Positions 42,600 through 54,048 of a stretch of 64,000 nt of DNA are shown here, in pieces. The stretch lies in NCBI GenBank assembly GCA_040954595.2, contig CM082576.2, positions 18,042,001 through 18,106,000 on the forward strand. The letters run 5' to 3'. The notes under the pieces were generated by a model that did no database searches, had not been told where the DNA came from, and saw only the letters and a program-made list of their open reading frames with translations. Made by a program: the position numbers and the translations under genes. The stretch is from Balanoglossus misakiensis. Lineage: Eukaryota; Hemichordata. Each line of letters opens with the position of its first letter. Within the stretch, counting starts at the first letter, position 1.

Positions 42600-44700
42600 T
42601 TTATAGGGATATTGTAAACTGGCTTTTGTAGGCTTCAGCCTAATAGCTCTGACTTGGGATTCATTCAGCATAGTAATCAATAAACACCATTTGGACTTGT
42701 TTTTATTCATATTTTTATTGCATAAGGATGTTTATAATCATGACGCAGTAGTCATTAAAGTTTTGTGTTTATCAAAATCTGCTTTGTTCTTCTTTCATGA
42801 TTGTCATGTTTTTATTATAAAGCTGCTTTCGGAAGCATAAGAAAAGTGTTTTGCCAATGGTAAAGTGAAATTACATAAAAGCCCAAGAATCAGCCACTTT
42901 TGGTGATTTTTTTCAGTATTTGTGTTTATTTTTTGTGTCAATTACAAATTCTCATTTGGTTCCTGATAGCATGTTCAAATTAAGCAATGAAACACCCCCA
43001 GCCATGGTATACCACGAGATTTTGACCAGTAAATGACATATATGCACGAGCAATAGGGAGTGCGTATATGGAGTTGAACTGGTCAAAATCGAGTGGTATA
43101 CCATGGCCGGGGGTGTTTTATTGCTATTATATTATGCCAGTATATTGAAACTTTGCATAAAACATTTTAAAAAGGCATTTTCTTTGACTATGATATATGA
43201 CTGTGGTATATTGCTAATATATCACGGTCACGTTTCGTGTCTCGACCAATCAAATAGCGTGATTTACACCATCAATATACTGGTATAATATAATACCCAA
43301 TATTGAACTTTGCAATTTAATGTCTATACATGGAAACTGCAGTTATTGCTGACATTCTTGTCAACAATAACAATGCAGTATACAAGTTTACAAGCTGAAT
43401 ACTGTTTGAATAAACATGTTTTTGAGGGGAGAACAAGAATTTTCAATTGATACAAAAACAGTGAAAAAGGTCCTGAAAAGTGGCTGTTACTGGGCTTTAA
43501 AGAGACAGTTTACTTGACAAAACACCATGATGGGTGTGAACTGACTGTGTGGTCCCAGTATTCAATGACCTAAGATATATTCAGTCAAACATTGTTTATT
43601 ATATACAGTCTGCACAAATGGTAAACCAATGTTCAGAAATGTTCTTTCTACTTGGGTGTGATATGCTGGCTTATAAGCATGTGCGTGCCAACTTGACTCT
43701 TCCCACAGGAATACACTAAAAGTTGCTAAAAAAAACCTACTTGTCATTTTCTTAAAATTTTGCACACACATTAACCAGGACAATTACATTCACTGTTCAA
43801 ATAAAACTACATGGTCAGCACACTTAATTTGGAGATAAACTGGATGTTTTCAAAGATAGAAAAACCACTGGTTAAAAGAATTCTGATTATTTTTCTTATC
43901 AGAACTGAGAAATAAAAATCTTGTTCATCAGATGTTTTGGTCAGGCTTCAGAAACAATGAGAGATTGTAATTTTTTCCCAAAAGGGTGAATTGTGTGCAG
44001 CAAAACAAACATTTCCAAACAACAAATGGTGTCTACAAGCTATAGATAATACAACTATCCAAACGCCCATCTAGAAAAACCAATTCTCTCTCAAAGAAAA
44101 AAATTCCAATGAACTATTAATTTTTTTTCCTGGCCTTGTCAGTTAAATTCACTGCCTCATATTTCAATAACTTGCACACTGACCTCTGAATTTTATTACA
44201 AATTTTGATAATACTAAAGTAGTACAGAGAAGTTAAACATTTGCAAGTGAAAGATGACAATTCTTTCAATTTTCCAAATCCATACATCTTTAAGTTTATG
44301 TTGCATTACTGTTCATCCTGTATACTGCCAGTGTTCGTTCATTAACTTCGATGTAGCATGCTGGTCTGACAAACCAATGGGTTTGTGTTTGGCAGTCCTC
44401 CTATTTTCAATGTCAAACAGATGATCCTAAAATAGAAACAATTGAGAGAAAGATCAACAGCCAGTGACAGCAAACTATGCATAAAAAGGCTTTAAGGTAT
44501 ATTTTTGTAATTTTGCATTTGTGGAGAAAGGCTGAAAACCTTTGCTTTTTTCTTCCTTTCGTCCTCTGTTGTCTAAAAGTATTTAATATACAAATGTACA
44601 TCTTGTCTGTACTCTGTAATGCTACATAATTGATGTGCAAAGGGAAATCATGTGGGCGGCTTGTGATGTGAGACATTCAGTGAACTGCATTTTCCTGTGC
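42600..44700. other. Non-coding interior of copy 1
   Basis: Apart from the inverted repeats at 42984-43298 I see no gene. Its counterpart in copy 2 is 58860-60960. Confidence 0.45.
42984..43298. repeat. Two adjoining inverted repeats in copy 1
   Basis: Arms AGCAATGAAACACCCCCAGC at 42983 and complement at about 43127, followed by TATTATATTATGCCAGTATA at about 43125 with complement near 43296. The same structure lies in copy 2 at about 60260-60570. Confidence 0.7.
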
Positions 44701-44704
44701 ATCG

Positions 44705-45473
44705 TACACCGGCCAATGCATGTAGGAATTCACACGGTTTCCAAATTTTGTCGAAGTGATTTAGAAATGCACCGTGCGAGTGTACAAACGGAAATGTAAT
44801 ACGAGGAACGACTGCGTTCCAGTGTTTACTTACTGTGTACAGTATAGGAAAGTATACCACATGCACACTGTAAATCAAATTTTGGCGAAGATCTCTGAAA
44901 AAACTACCGCAACTAGTGTATCGAAACTTTACACGGTGGCGCTTTGTTATAATAGTTCTTCGTTGATCATAGTCTTAAATGCGAAAAGGTTTCCGACTAG
45001 GTATAAAGAGAAGAAAAACGTAATACGAGGTACGACTGCGTTCCAGTGTTTACTGTGTACAGTATAGGAAAGTATACCGCATGCACACGGTAAATCAAAT
45101 TTTGGCGAAGATCTCTGAAAAAACTACTGCGACTAGTGTATCGAAACTTTACACGGTGGCGCTTTGTTATAATAGTTGTTCGTTGATCATAGTCTTAAAT
45201 GCGAAAAGGTTTCTGACTAGGTATAAAGAGCAGAAAATCGCTTACCTGCGACAACTTTCCAAACGGCAATGGCGGACGCGGGGCGCCCCTAGTGGCGAAA
45301 ATGTGTATATTGGATGTCACGCTTGAAAGAATCAGACGTAAAACTATACAGAACTATGCTCCACTATAAAGCATTTTCGGCTGTACTTAGTAGGCTGGAT
45401 GTCACACTATGTGTTTAACACGTGCTTTACTTGGGGTTTGGATGCTCTACACATAATGTCTATGGAGGGCCTG
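44705..45473 (-). repeat. Copy 1 right terminal inverted repeat with internal duplication
   Basis: Inverted match to 41163-41725, with the unit from 44796 repeated at 45020. Confidence 0.85.
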
Positions 45474-45835
45474 TATTTGCGAGCATAACCATCTATATAT
45501 TCAATAAAATCACTAGGCAAATATATTTTACCATTGACTGGTACATGGCCAATCAAAAACCACACACGCACACACACACACACACACACACAAACATACA
45601 CACACACACAACATCAGCAGCACAGCGTGGCCTAGCACAGACAACCATAAATGCAGCCAGAAGACAAAACCGTGAAAGAAAGATGCACTGACCTCTGGCA
45701 AAATAAAGAAGTGATATCATGCAGGTGTTTCAAAAATATTAAGGCCGCCCAGTCTCATTTTATATTATTTGATTGTGTTTTGTTTCTACAATTGTGATTG
45801 TGAAGCACAGTGGGCCTATACTTACAGCGGGGCAC
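45474..45835. other. Flank with CA microsatellite
   Basis: (CA)n with interruptions at about 45562-45610. No gene was seen. Confidence 0.6.
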
Positions 45836-46268
45836 TTTCGAATCGCCATCGACAACACTAATGCTTGGGAAATGTTGGCACAGTGGACCTTTACATGCAG
45901 TATGAGGAGAGAAGATGCTGGCGTCGATTGTATCTGTTGATATGGAGACAGAATCAGTGTGGGCACCCTCAACGTCTGGTTCAGTCCCATGCACTACAGT
46001 TGTAGCCGTAGGGTTTTCAAGATGAAACCAGACACGCTCTCAGTGCCCTTGTAATCAGGGATGTCTGTCAGAACTTCGTTATCTGTCGTTTCGTATCGCT
46101 GCATTACGGTTAACTCTAACGGGGATTCTGTTTCAGTCATTCTAGTTTCAGATTTAGCATCAGCGCCAGTATCTTCTGTGACATCTGTTGACATTTTTGA
46201 ATAACTGGTGTCAGTAACATCAGAGCTAACATGGTCTGTATACCCAGGTGTATTCGACACTGGTTCAC
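45836..46268 (-). pseudogene. Ser/Thr-rich ectodomain exon, unit A copy
   Basis: Minus strand, acceptor TTTTACATTACAG at 46269, donor CGCT|GTAAGT at 45835. Acidic and threonine-rich, with VTEDTGADAKSETRMTE and TDIPDYKGTESVSGF. The frame breaks near 46012: compared with the copy at 52842 this one lacks 10 nt, giving a stop at 45994. The original frame resumes below (HGTEPDVEGAHTDSV) to the donor. Phase matches the membrane exon at 40864-41015. If that pairing is right, the gene was a small type I-like surface protein now damaged. An alternative is a non-coding transcript. Confidence 0.45.
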
Positions 46269-47306
46269 CTGTAATGTAAAACCCACAAGATATAACTGGT
46301 TTAGGATAAGTGGTATTCAAAGAAGCGTTGGGTCACAAAAGGGCGCCATGTTTACTTCGGCTTGTATTAGTGATTCATTGAAGTCTGTTAGGTCCATATC
46401 TGACAAGAAACTGCCACGCTGAATATTGCAATTTCTGGTAACATCATTCATTCAAACTGCAATAAATCGATGGTGCAGATCGGATACACCTCTTAGTAAA
46501 ACGGGATTCCCGTTTATTTTTGGAGGACGTTTACACTTATTTTGTCTGCCGTTAATGTGGATAATGTAACGTTCTCGCGACGAAGGTTTTATTAGACACG
46601 CAAGAGAGAACCAATACAAGAAGTGGCGATGCAGTTCTTTTCTGAGATGGCGACATTTCAGTACTTGCATGTCGCAACCGTTCGTGACTCAAGTTACATC
46701 TATTTAGAGTTCAACATATTAACAAACATGGTACAATTATTACGCCACAACTTTGCAATACAATGAAACTGCACACAACACCACATTTAGATTGTGCAAA
46801 AACAGACCTACACTAGCCCACAAATATAAATAATCTCAATTCAGCGCGGACTTTTTCATCAACAGTTCCAGTTTTACCTAGTGTGAACATGGTATCAGTC
46901 TACAGTTTGGTTCAATGTGGTTCAACCACATGCAGTAAAAACCTGTCGAAATGGAACATGCCATATCTGGAAAACTGTCTATAATGAACACATTTTCCTG
47001 TCCCCTTGACATAGAACCACGTGTTAAAAGAACCTTTACAAACCGGAAACATCTGTAAACTGAACAATTTCTTCTGTCCCTTTGGTGTTCGGATTAGACG
47101 GGTTTTACTGTACATGTGTTTTGGTCATAGAGAATTGTCACTCAACCTTAGAAAATACCATAATTATGATCTTTCATATTCAAATCTATATCAGTCTATT
47201 ACTGAAATAACACACCATCGTAATCAAAACCATTATTACAATAGTGATTGCAAGTATCAGATTTGTGATGTCATTTTTATGCCAACATTAAACGTCTTTA
47301 TTCCAG
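46269..47306. other. Spacer of unit A
   Basis: Other than the inverted-repeat element, no exon could be supported. Counterpart in unit B: 52843-53949. Confidence 0.4.
46933..47110. repeat. Inverted-repeat element with CAGTAAAA ends, unit A
   Basis: CAGTAAAAACCTGTCGAAATGG at one end and complement of CAGTAAAACCCGTCTAATCC at the other. Only the right side is followed by TA. Confidence 0.6.
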
Positions 47307-47405
47307 AATGATTCAACAGCATTGCATGCAGCGTCCTTCAAAGGTAAATTGGATGCTGTCAGGGTGTTGATTAGCCATGGTGCAGATGTCAATGCGAAGG
47401 ATGAG
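47307..47405 (+). CDS. Ankyrin gene exon A1 (one repeat, 33 aa)
   Basis: Acceptor TTATTCCAG, donor GAG|GTACGT. Encodes a canonical ankyrin repeat: STALHAASFKGKLDAVRVLI, then SHGADVNAKDE. This is the most standard of the repeats here and differs from the others, so it marks an older part of the gene. The ankyrin gene on this strand has one 99- or 102-nt exon per repeat, phase 0 at both ends. Upstream exons and the protein's other domains are not in view. Confidence 0.8.
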
Positions 47406-48162
47406 GTACGTGAACTGACTTATCACTTTATTATGGATAACATGGCCACACAATTGGATAATAAAAAAAAATGCCTTTGAAAAAGACCTAATTACAACAC
47501 TCTTATTTTCATCCAAAATTACTTTGCATGATCCAAATTCAATGGGAAGAAACAAGCTAACCCTGAACAAGAAGAGGGAAAGGCCAAAAAGTATTACCCA
47601 TACTGATTTAGTTTTACTAACCATGATACCCTTGGGATCCAGCCATAGGAAGGACAGTGGGACACATTGCACTCTAAATTTAACAATCTTTACAATTTAG
47701 CCAAAGATGTTGAACCATAGTGTATTTGACACATTTGTTCCGAATGAATAAATATGTTCCAGAAAGTAAATTTTGATGGATTTTTTTGTGTTTCACCAAA
47801 GTTAACAAATTTTTATTTTTTTTCAAGCCATCTCTGAAATTTTGCTGGCAATCTTTTTTTAAATCTTCCAGATCCCCTCCATCCTTAGTTAAGCTATGGA
47901 GTCTAAAAAATAAAATGTTAAAAACTATATGACTAGTCAAAGCGTTTTCCTCGCTGTTAGAATCAATTGAGATTCTTCACCGTCATTATTATTATCCTTT
48001 CAAATCAGTCAGTATGCCATTCTTGGTTGTTTTTTGCAATATGGCTGATACTTTTGATATTTGTTTATTTATTTGTAGGTTTGTTTGTTTGTTTAAAGAA
48101 ACCTCATATTACATTTCAATTTTGGTGACATTGTTCCCATGCTTCTCCTTCATTACTTACAG

Positions 48163-48261
48163 GATGGAGTCACCCCTTTGAATGATGCAGCAGGGTTTGG
48201 TGGTGAAGGCTGTGTCAGATTGTTATTGGAACACAAAGCTGATGTTACCATACAAACCCAG
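48163..48261 (+). CDS. Ankyrin exon A2 (33 aa)
   Basis: TTACAG|GATGGAGTC ... CCCAG|GTAAAT. Reads DGVTPLNDAAGFGGEGCVRL, then LLEHKADVTIQTQ. Histidine of the TPLH motif is replaced by asparagine. Confidence 0.8.
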
Positions 48262-48423
48262 GTAAATACCAACTTGACTTCTGCAGGTTAATCTATCAGT
48301 ATGGAATGATTTATTCATTTATTTTTTGTTTGTTTGTTTGTTTGTTTTTTTGTTTAAGGAAAATTACACATTACGTTTAATTTTTGTGACATTGTTCTCA
48401 TGCTCCTCCTTCAATACTTACAG

Positions 48424-48525
48424 TGGGGAGACACCCCTTTGCACTCTGCAGCAAGGAGGGATGTTGGTGAAGGCCGTGTCAGATTGTTATTGGAACACAA
48501 AGCTGATGTAACCATACAAAACAAG
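48424..48525 (+). CDS. Ankyrin exon A3 (34 aa)
   Basis: TTACAG|TGGGGAGAC ... AACAAG|GTAAAT. Reads WGDTPLHSAARRDVGEGRVR, then LLLEHKADVTIQNK. Confidence 0.8.
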
Positions 48526-51334
48526 GTAAATACCAACCTGACTTCTGCAGGTAAATTCTAAAAGTATGAGCTTTCTCAATAGTGCCATTTCCTCTGTAGT
48601 TTTCTTAGTAAATTGTGTCTGGGATACAATGTATATATTTGTCCATTGCCCTTTGAATCAAAACTACTCCCTCCATTGGTCAGGTGTTGTACAGACAGAC
48701 TGATGACAGTCCATGCCAATCCTATCACAGAAAGTATCAGATAGGGTGTTTGTCTGTCGGCCTCCAGCATCTGCCAACTCCTGTCTGGTACCTAATACAA
48801 TTCATCATAAGGAGGTGCCATATAATTTATCATTGTCCTTTGAATCAAAACTACTTCCTCTCGGCCAGGTGTTGTCCAGACACAGGCAAGTATTGATTCA
48901 TTATGGTGATGTGATTGTCTCTCCTATATCTGAGACATTTGATCTCCACTGTGAGCAATTTGGAGTTATGAGAAAGGGGGATTGTCTCCAGCATCTGCCA
49001 AAAACTGTCTTGTTGAACATAAGGATGTTGTTGTTTATTGCATTGTTTATCATCAATCTTTTGTGGTTTAAATAATAATCTCATTATTGGCACAGCGATT
49101 TCTGTCTGTCCTTCTGTAGACAGATTTTGTTCCACTCATATCTTGAGAGAAATTGAATCCAATGATATGAAATTTTGTATGTAGCATTGTTATGATAAGT
49201 TCTAGATCTGATAAGATTTTGGTGGGTATGGCTTATTAATAAATTCTCCTTTGCATATTTGTGTGTGGTCGAACGTTGATTCACTACATACACATGTAGA
49301 ATAACATAAACAGTGTCTTGTATCAAACATAATTAATGGAAAAAGGGAAGCGAGAGAGAGAGAGACTTTGTCCCTTTAATATTCAGGAGTTTACTTTTCT
49401 TGTATACGTACACTCTTATAACGATTGTAAATCTTGACAATGGCTATCAAGTTGACAACCCTCGCACAAGTACATCATGTACATAAACAAAAATAGTCTG
49501 GTTTGTGGAGCCTCCTCCCTTTTTTACATGAAGTACTTTCAAAATATTTTTATGCAATCAGTCCACACTCATGCTCAGTTTTGTGTCAGAATTATAGTCA
49601 TAGCAACATTTTGAGTAAGACTTTACCAGAAGAACTTGTTTTCATTGCGGCTCTGATTGGGGCCGTTTTAAACTGGGGTTCGTTTGGCAACTTTTAGGAC
49701 CGAAGGACGGATGCGCAGCCATGGTCACATCACACATGTCAAGTTGGGGACTTGCTGGGGGCAGGGGTGCTTGTTGACGGTGCCGAGAGGAGTCGGCCAG
49801 TTTTAGCTTGTACTTCAGGCCGAATAGCACAGTGCCAACCCAATTTACCTTTTATAAACTTTATAAAATATAATACATTTTAACATTAAATTGTTCAGTC
49901 GGATGATTTTTTTCATCATTCTGAGCAACACAGCGGCAGCATTTGGATTGCTCTTTCTCTTGGAAATAGCTCAAGCTTATAAAACATGAGGTCTGTGCGG
50001 CTCCACTCCTCAGCTTCTCATCACTGTCTGTCACTTACCCAATCATTTCAAAGGGGTGATCAAGATGGCCAGAACAGCCAGTTTTAACCAACCAGGTTCC
50101 AGAACCTGAGAGAAGGTGCTAAAAGCATGCAATAGATATATTGATGAGATAAACATTGGGAACAATAGGATTAAGGGAAGTGTGACTGGTCCAATCTGTT
50201 CTGTTTTAGTGTGGGGCACGGCTGGAATGGTTACACAAATGTCCTTTAAAGTTAGTGCTACTGTGGCTTTCAATGGTATCTCTTATGAAGAGTTTTGATA
50301 ATGTTGTTTGTTCTATATATTTCATGAAAAGAATGACTGCATTCATTGCATTTAATTTTGTTTGCCACACATTCCCATTGGCCACAGTGTCCACTGAAGT
50401 CTTTCTTTGGTTATTAGACTTTTTGATGCAGTGCGATGGAGAAAGGGAATCAGTGTTAACTTTCTTCAGATGGATTTTTTTTTCGGTGAAATTCAAGTTT
50501 TTTTTATTTAAACACTATTTCTACAAATAACTAGTGACACCATTGCACAACTCTACTTGATATTGTTGGACCACTCAGTAGAAATTTATTTTAATGATGA
50601 TTGATTTATCCCTTGTCACATACAATTTCTCTGTTATTTCCCCTTTGATCGACATCGTTCAGTCTGCACAGCTTGGCTACTTTGTGCTGAGAACAGTCTG
50701 ATGCCCTCCTACAGGAAATAAACATAGTTTGGTTAGCTCAGATGTTTGATCTGTTTCCACATAAATCTCCACATATCTCAAATTTGTCATCATATTGGAG
50801 ATGAGATGTGATTTTTCAAAATTCTTCTGACAATTCTACTAAATGTCACTGTAGTTGTTTGCTAAATCTTCTTCTATATTGTGCAGGTTGCAAAAATAAA
50901 TTGGTCCCATTCAGGAAATGTTCACTAACATCACATCACTGTCAGTTTTTTGATAGAAAATCATAAATAAAGTTCAGTTTAAAATAGGTGTATTGGTTAT
51001 CCGTAATGTTATCTGTTTTGCAAGTTGTCAAATTTGAGTTTGTTTGTGAATTATTTATAGTAACTTTTCTTTCTGTATCAACTGGCAGATATTTTGTCAG
51101 AATTCTTTTAGCTTGTTAAAATGCATGTATAAAACTGAATTACACATCTTGTGTGTAGAGTCGATACTGTTTCTGTTCAAATGCCATTTACTGTTGGTTA
51201 ATATTATCCACAATGGAGTTTGCGATTATTTGTCGTTTGTGTGTTTGTTCGATCGTTCATTTTAACAAAATAACCTCATGTTACATTTCATTTTTCTTGA
51301 CATTCTCATCATGCTCCTCCTTCATTACTTACAG
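48526..51334. other. Large intron of the ankyrin gene, unit A
   Basis: 2.8 kb, no supported exon. Its unit B match is 55224-58033. Open frames here are conserved only because of the recent duplication. Confidence 0.5.
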
Positions 51335-51436
51335 AATGGAGACACCCCTTTGCATTATGCAGTAAGAGGGTGTCGTGGTGAAGGCCTTGTCAGATTGTTA
51401 TTGGAACACAAAGCTGATGTGACCATACAAAACGAG
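51335..51436 (+). CDS. Ankyrin exon A4 (34 aa)
   Basis: TTACAG|AATGGAGAC ... AACGAG|GTAAAT. Reads NGDTPLHYAVRGCRGEGLVR, then LLLEHKADVTIQNE. This is the undisturbed counterpart of the exon split by transposon copy 2. Confidence 0.82.
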
Positions 51437-51599
51437 GTAAATACCAACTTGACTTCTGCAGGTTAATTCTATCAATGCGGATATATTTATTCATTTTATT
51501 GTGTGTTTGTCTATTTGTTTGTGTGTTTGGTTAAGGAAATTTCACATTACATTTCAATTTTGTGACATTATTCTCATGCTCCTCCTTTATTACTTACAG

Positions 51600-51701
51600 A
51601 CAGGAGACACCCCTTTGCATGATGCAGCAAGGAGGGATGGTGGTGAAGGCCTTGTCAGATTGTTATTGGAACACAAAGCTGATGCTAACATACAAAACAA
51701 A
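51600..51701 (+). CDS. Ankyrin exon A5 (34 aa)
   Basis: TTACAG|ACAGGAGAC. Reads TGDTPLHDAARRDGGEGLVR, then LLLEHKADANIQNK. Last codon AAA makes the donor AAA|GTAAAT, weaker than in the neighbours. Confidence 0.82.
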
Positions 51702-51853
51702 GTAAATACCAACCTGACTTCTGCAGGTTTATTCTATCAATGCGGATATATTTATTCATTTAATTGTTTGTTTGTTTGTTCGTTTAAGGAAATTTAACAT
51801 TATATTTCAATTTTTGTGACATTATTCTCATGCTCCTCCTTCATTACTTACAG

Positions 51854-51955
51854 GATGGAGACACTCCTTTGCATGATGCAGCAAGGAGGGATGATGGTGA
51901 AGGCCTTGTCAGATTGTTATTGGAACACAAAGCTGATGCTAACATACAAAACAAG
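51854..51955 (+). CDS. Ankyrin exon A6 (34 aa)
   Basis: TTACAG|GATGGAGAC ... AACAAG|GTAAAT. Reads DGDTPLHDAARRDDGEGLVR, then LLLEHKADANIQNK. Confidence 0.82.
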
Positions 51956-52107
51956 GTAAATACCAACCTGACTTTTGCAGGTTAATTCTATCAATGCGGA
52001 TATATTTATTCATTTATTTGTTTGTTTGTTTGTTTGTTTAAGGAAATTTCACATTAGATTTCAATTTTTGTAACATTATTCTCATGCTCCTCCTTCATTA
52101 CTTACAG

Positions 52108-52206
52108 GATGGAGACACCCCTTTGCATTATGCAGCAAGGTTTCGTGATGAAGGACCTGTCAGATTGTTATTGGAACACAAAGCTGATGCTAACATACAA
52201 AACAAG
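52108..52206 (+). CDS. Ankyrin exon A7 (33 aa)
   Basis: Reads DGDTPLHYAARFRDEGPVRL, then LLEHKADANIQNK. One codon shorter than A6 in the loop. Confidence 0.82.
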
Positions 52207-52354
52207 GTAAATACCAACCTGACTTCTGCAGGTTTATTCTGTCAATGCGGATATATTTATTCATTTATTTGTTTGTTTGTTTGTTTAAGGAAATTTCACA
52301 TTATATTTCAATTTTTGTGACATTATTCTCATGCTCCTCCTTCATTACTTACAG

Positions 52355-52436
52355 GATGGAGACACTCCTTTGCATGATGCAGCAAGGAGGGATGGTGGTG
52401 AAGCCCTTGTCAGATTGTTATTGGAACACAAAGCTT
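52355..52436 (+). pseudogene. Ankyrin exon A8, truncated at the duplication breakpoint
   Basis: Starts with a normal acceptor and reads DGDTPLHDAARRDGGEALVR, LLLEHKA, then passes at about 52436 into antisense of the Ser/Thr-rich exon, so its donor is lost. Confidence 0.8.
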
Positions 52437-52503
52437 GTCGATTGTATCTGTTGATGTGGAGACAGAATCAGTGCGGGCTCCCTCAACGTCTGGTTCAGTC
52501 CCA

Positions 52504-52553
52504 TCAATCAATCAATCAATCAACAAAGTTTATATAGCGCCAAAATCCCCCTT
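52504..52553 (+). repeat. ATCA-repeat insertion
   Basis: About 50 bp absent from the matching site in unit A (near 45990): (ATCA)n, then TATATAGCGCCAAAATCCCC. Confidence 0.75.
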
Positions 52554-52556
52554 GCA

Positions 52557-52842
52557 CTACAGTTGTAGCCGTTATAGTATGGTTTTCCTTCAAGATGAAA
52601 CCAGACACGCTGTCAGTGCCCTTGTAATCAGGGATGTCTGTCAGAACTTCATTATCTGTCGTTTCGTATCGCTGCATTACGGTTAACTCTAACGAGGATT
52701 CTGTTTCAGTCATTCTAGTTTCAGATTTAGCATCAGCGCCAGTATCTTCTGTGACATCTGTTGACATTTTTGAATAACTGGTGTCAGTAACATCAGAGCT
52801 AACATGGTCTGTATACCCAGGTGTATTCGACACTGGTTCACC
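52557..52842 (-). pseudogene. Ser/Thr-rich ectodomain exon, unit B copy (3' end lost)
   Basis: Duplicate of 45836-46268 without the 10-nt loss, reading through FILKENHTITATTVV. It is cut by an ATCA-repeat insertion at about 52504-52553 and then by the duplication breakpoint at 52437. Confidence 0.45.
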
Positions 52843-53505
52843 TGTAATGTAAAACCCACAAGATATAACTGGTTTAGGATAAGTGGTATTCAAAGAAGCG
52901 TTGGGTCACAAAAGGGCGCCATGTTTACTTCGGCTTGTATTAGTGATTCATTGAAGTCTGTTAGGTCCATATCTGACAAGAAACTGCCACGCTGAATATT
53001 GCAATTTCTGGTAACATCATTCATTCAAACTGCAATAAATCGATGGTGCAGATCGGATACACCTCTTAGTAAAACGGGTTTCCCGTTTATTTTTGGAGGA
53101 CGTTTACACTTATTTTGTCTGCCGGTAATGTGGATAATGTAATGTTCTCGCGACGAAGGTTTTATTAGACACGCAAGAGAGAACCAATACAAGAAGTGGC
53201 GATGCAGTTCTTTTCTGAGATGGCGACATTTCAGTACTCGCATGTCGCAACCGTTCGTGACTCAAGTTACATCTATTTAGAGTTCAACATATTAACAAAC
53301 ATGGTACAATTATTACGCCACAACTTTGCAATACAATGAAACTGCACACAACACCACATTTAGATTGTGCAAAATCAGACCTACACTAGCCCACAAATAT
53401 AAATAATCTCAATTCAGCGCGGACTTTTTCATCAACAGTTCCAGTTTTACCTAGTGTGAACATGGTATCAGTCTACAGTTTGGTTCAATGTGGTTCAACC
53501 ACATG

Positions 53506-53683
53506 CAGTAAAAACCTGTCGAAATGGAACATGCCATATCTGGAAAACTGTCTATAATGAACACATTTTCCTGTCCCCTTGACATAGAACCACGTGTTAA
53601 AAGAACCTTTACAAACCGGAAACATCTGTAAACTGAACAATTTCTTCTGTCCCTTTGGTGTTCGGATTAGACGGGTTTTACTG
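53506..53683. repeat. Inverted-repeat element with CAGTAAAA ends, unit B
   Basis: Duplicate of 46933-47110. Confidence 0.6.
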
Positions 53684-53949
53684 TACATGTACATGTGTTT
53701 TGGTCATAGAGAATTGTCACTCAACCTTAGAAAATACCATTATTATGATCTTTCAGATTCAAATCTATATCAGTCTATTACTGAAATAACACACCATCGT
53801 AATCAAAACCATTATTACAATAGTGACTGAAGCTCATTGTGATGAAATTCCTAGAGTTTCTTCATCAAAAGATCAAGCAGTTGACTCACATTGCAAGTAT
53901 CAGATTTGTGATGTCATTTTTATTCCAACATTAAACGTCTTTATTCCAG

Positions 53950-54048
53950 AATGATTCCACAGCATTGCATGCAGCGTCCTTCAAAGGTAAATTGGATGCT
54001 GTCAGGGTGTTGATTAGCCATGGTGCAGATGTCAATGCGAAGGATGAG
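53950..54048 (+). CDS. Ankyrin exon B1 (33 aa)
   Basis: Duplicate of A1 with the same protein sequence. Confidence 0.78.

Larger units (their letters stand above)
41163..45473 (+). mobile_element. Long-TIR DNA transposon carrying zinc-finger gene fragment, copy 1
   Basis: Ends CAGGCCCTCCATAGAC and its complement, with TATTT on both sides (41158-41162, 45474-45478). The left inverted repeat is about 560 bp. The right one is longer because a unit of about 220 bp is duplicated in it (44796 and 45020). The interior has a C2H2 zinc-finger fragment and several nested foldback elements but no transposase. The superfamily is not assigned: the 5-bp duplication is rare and the ends do not match Transib. 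Confidence 0.88.
45923..52436 (+). repeat. Tandem duplication, unit A (6.5 kb)
   Basis: Starts inside the minus-strand exon (GTCGATTGTATCTG) and ends inside an ankyrin exon. The same order of sequence recurs from 52437. Confidence 0.88.

Noticed and set aside
41163-45473. Transib or ProtoRAG identity for the 5-bp-duplication transposon
   Set aside because: The ends are CAGGCCCTCC rather than a CACTATG-like or CACAGTG-like signal, no RAG-like gene is inside, and the inverted repeats are far longer than in those elements.
46452-46670. Possible signal-peptide start for the Ser/Thr-rich exon
   Set aside because: A frame beginning MSPSQKRTASPLLVLVLSC looks like a signal peptide but stops after about 34 codons, and I found no donor with the needed phase.
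48713-49075. 120-codon open frame kept in both duplication units (also 55411-55773)
   Set aside because: The units are nearly identical everywhere, including introns, so conservation is due to recent duplication. No splice or domain evidence supports it.
50255-50530. 91-codon hydrophobic frame and its copy at 56955-57233
   Set aside because: Intronic, AT-rich, ends differ by a frameshift between units; typical of chance frames.
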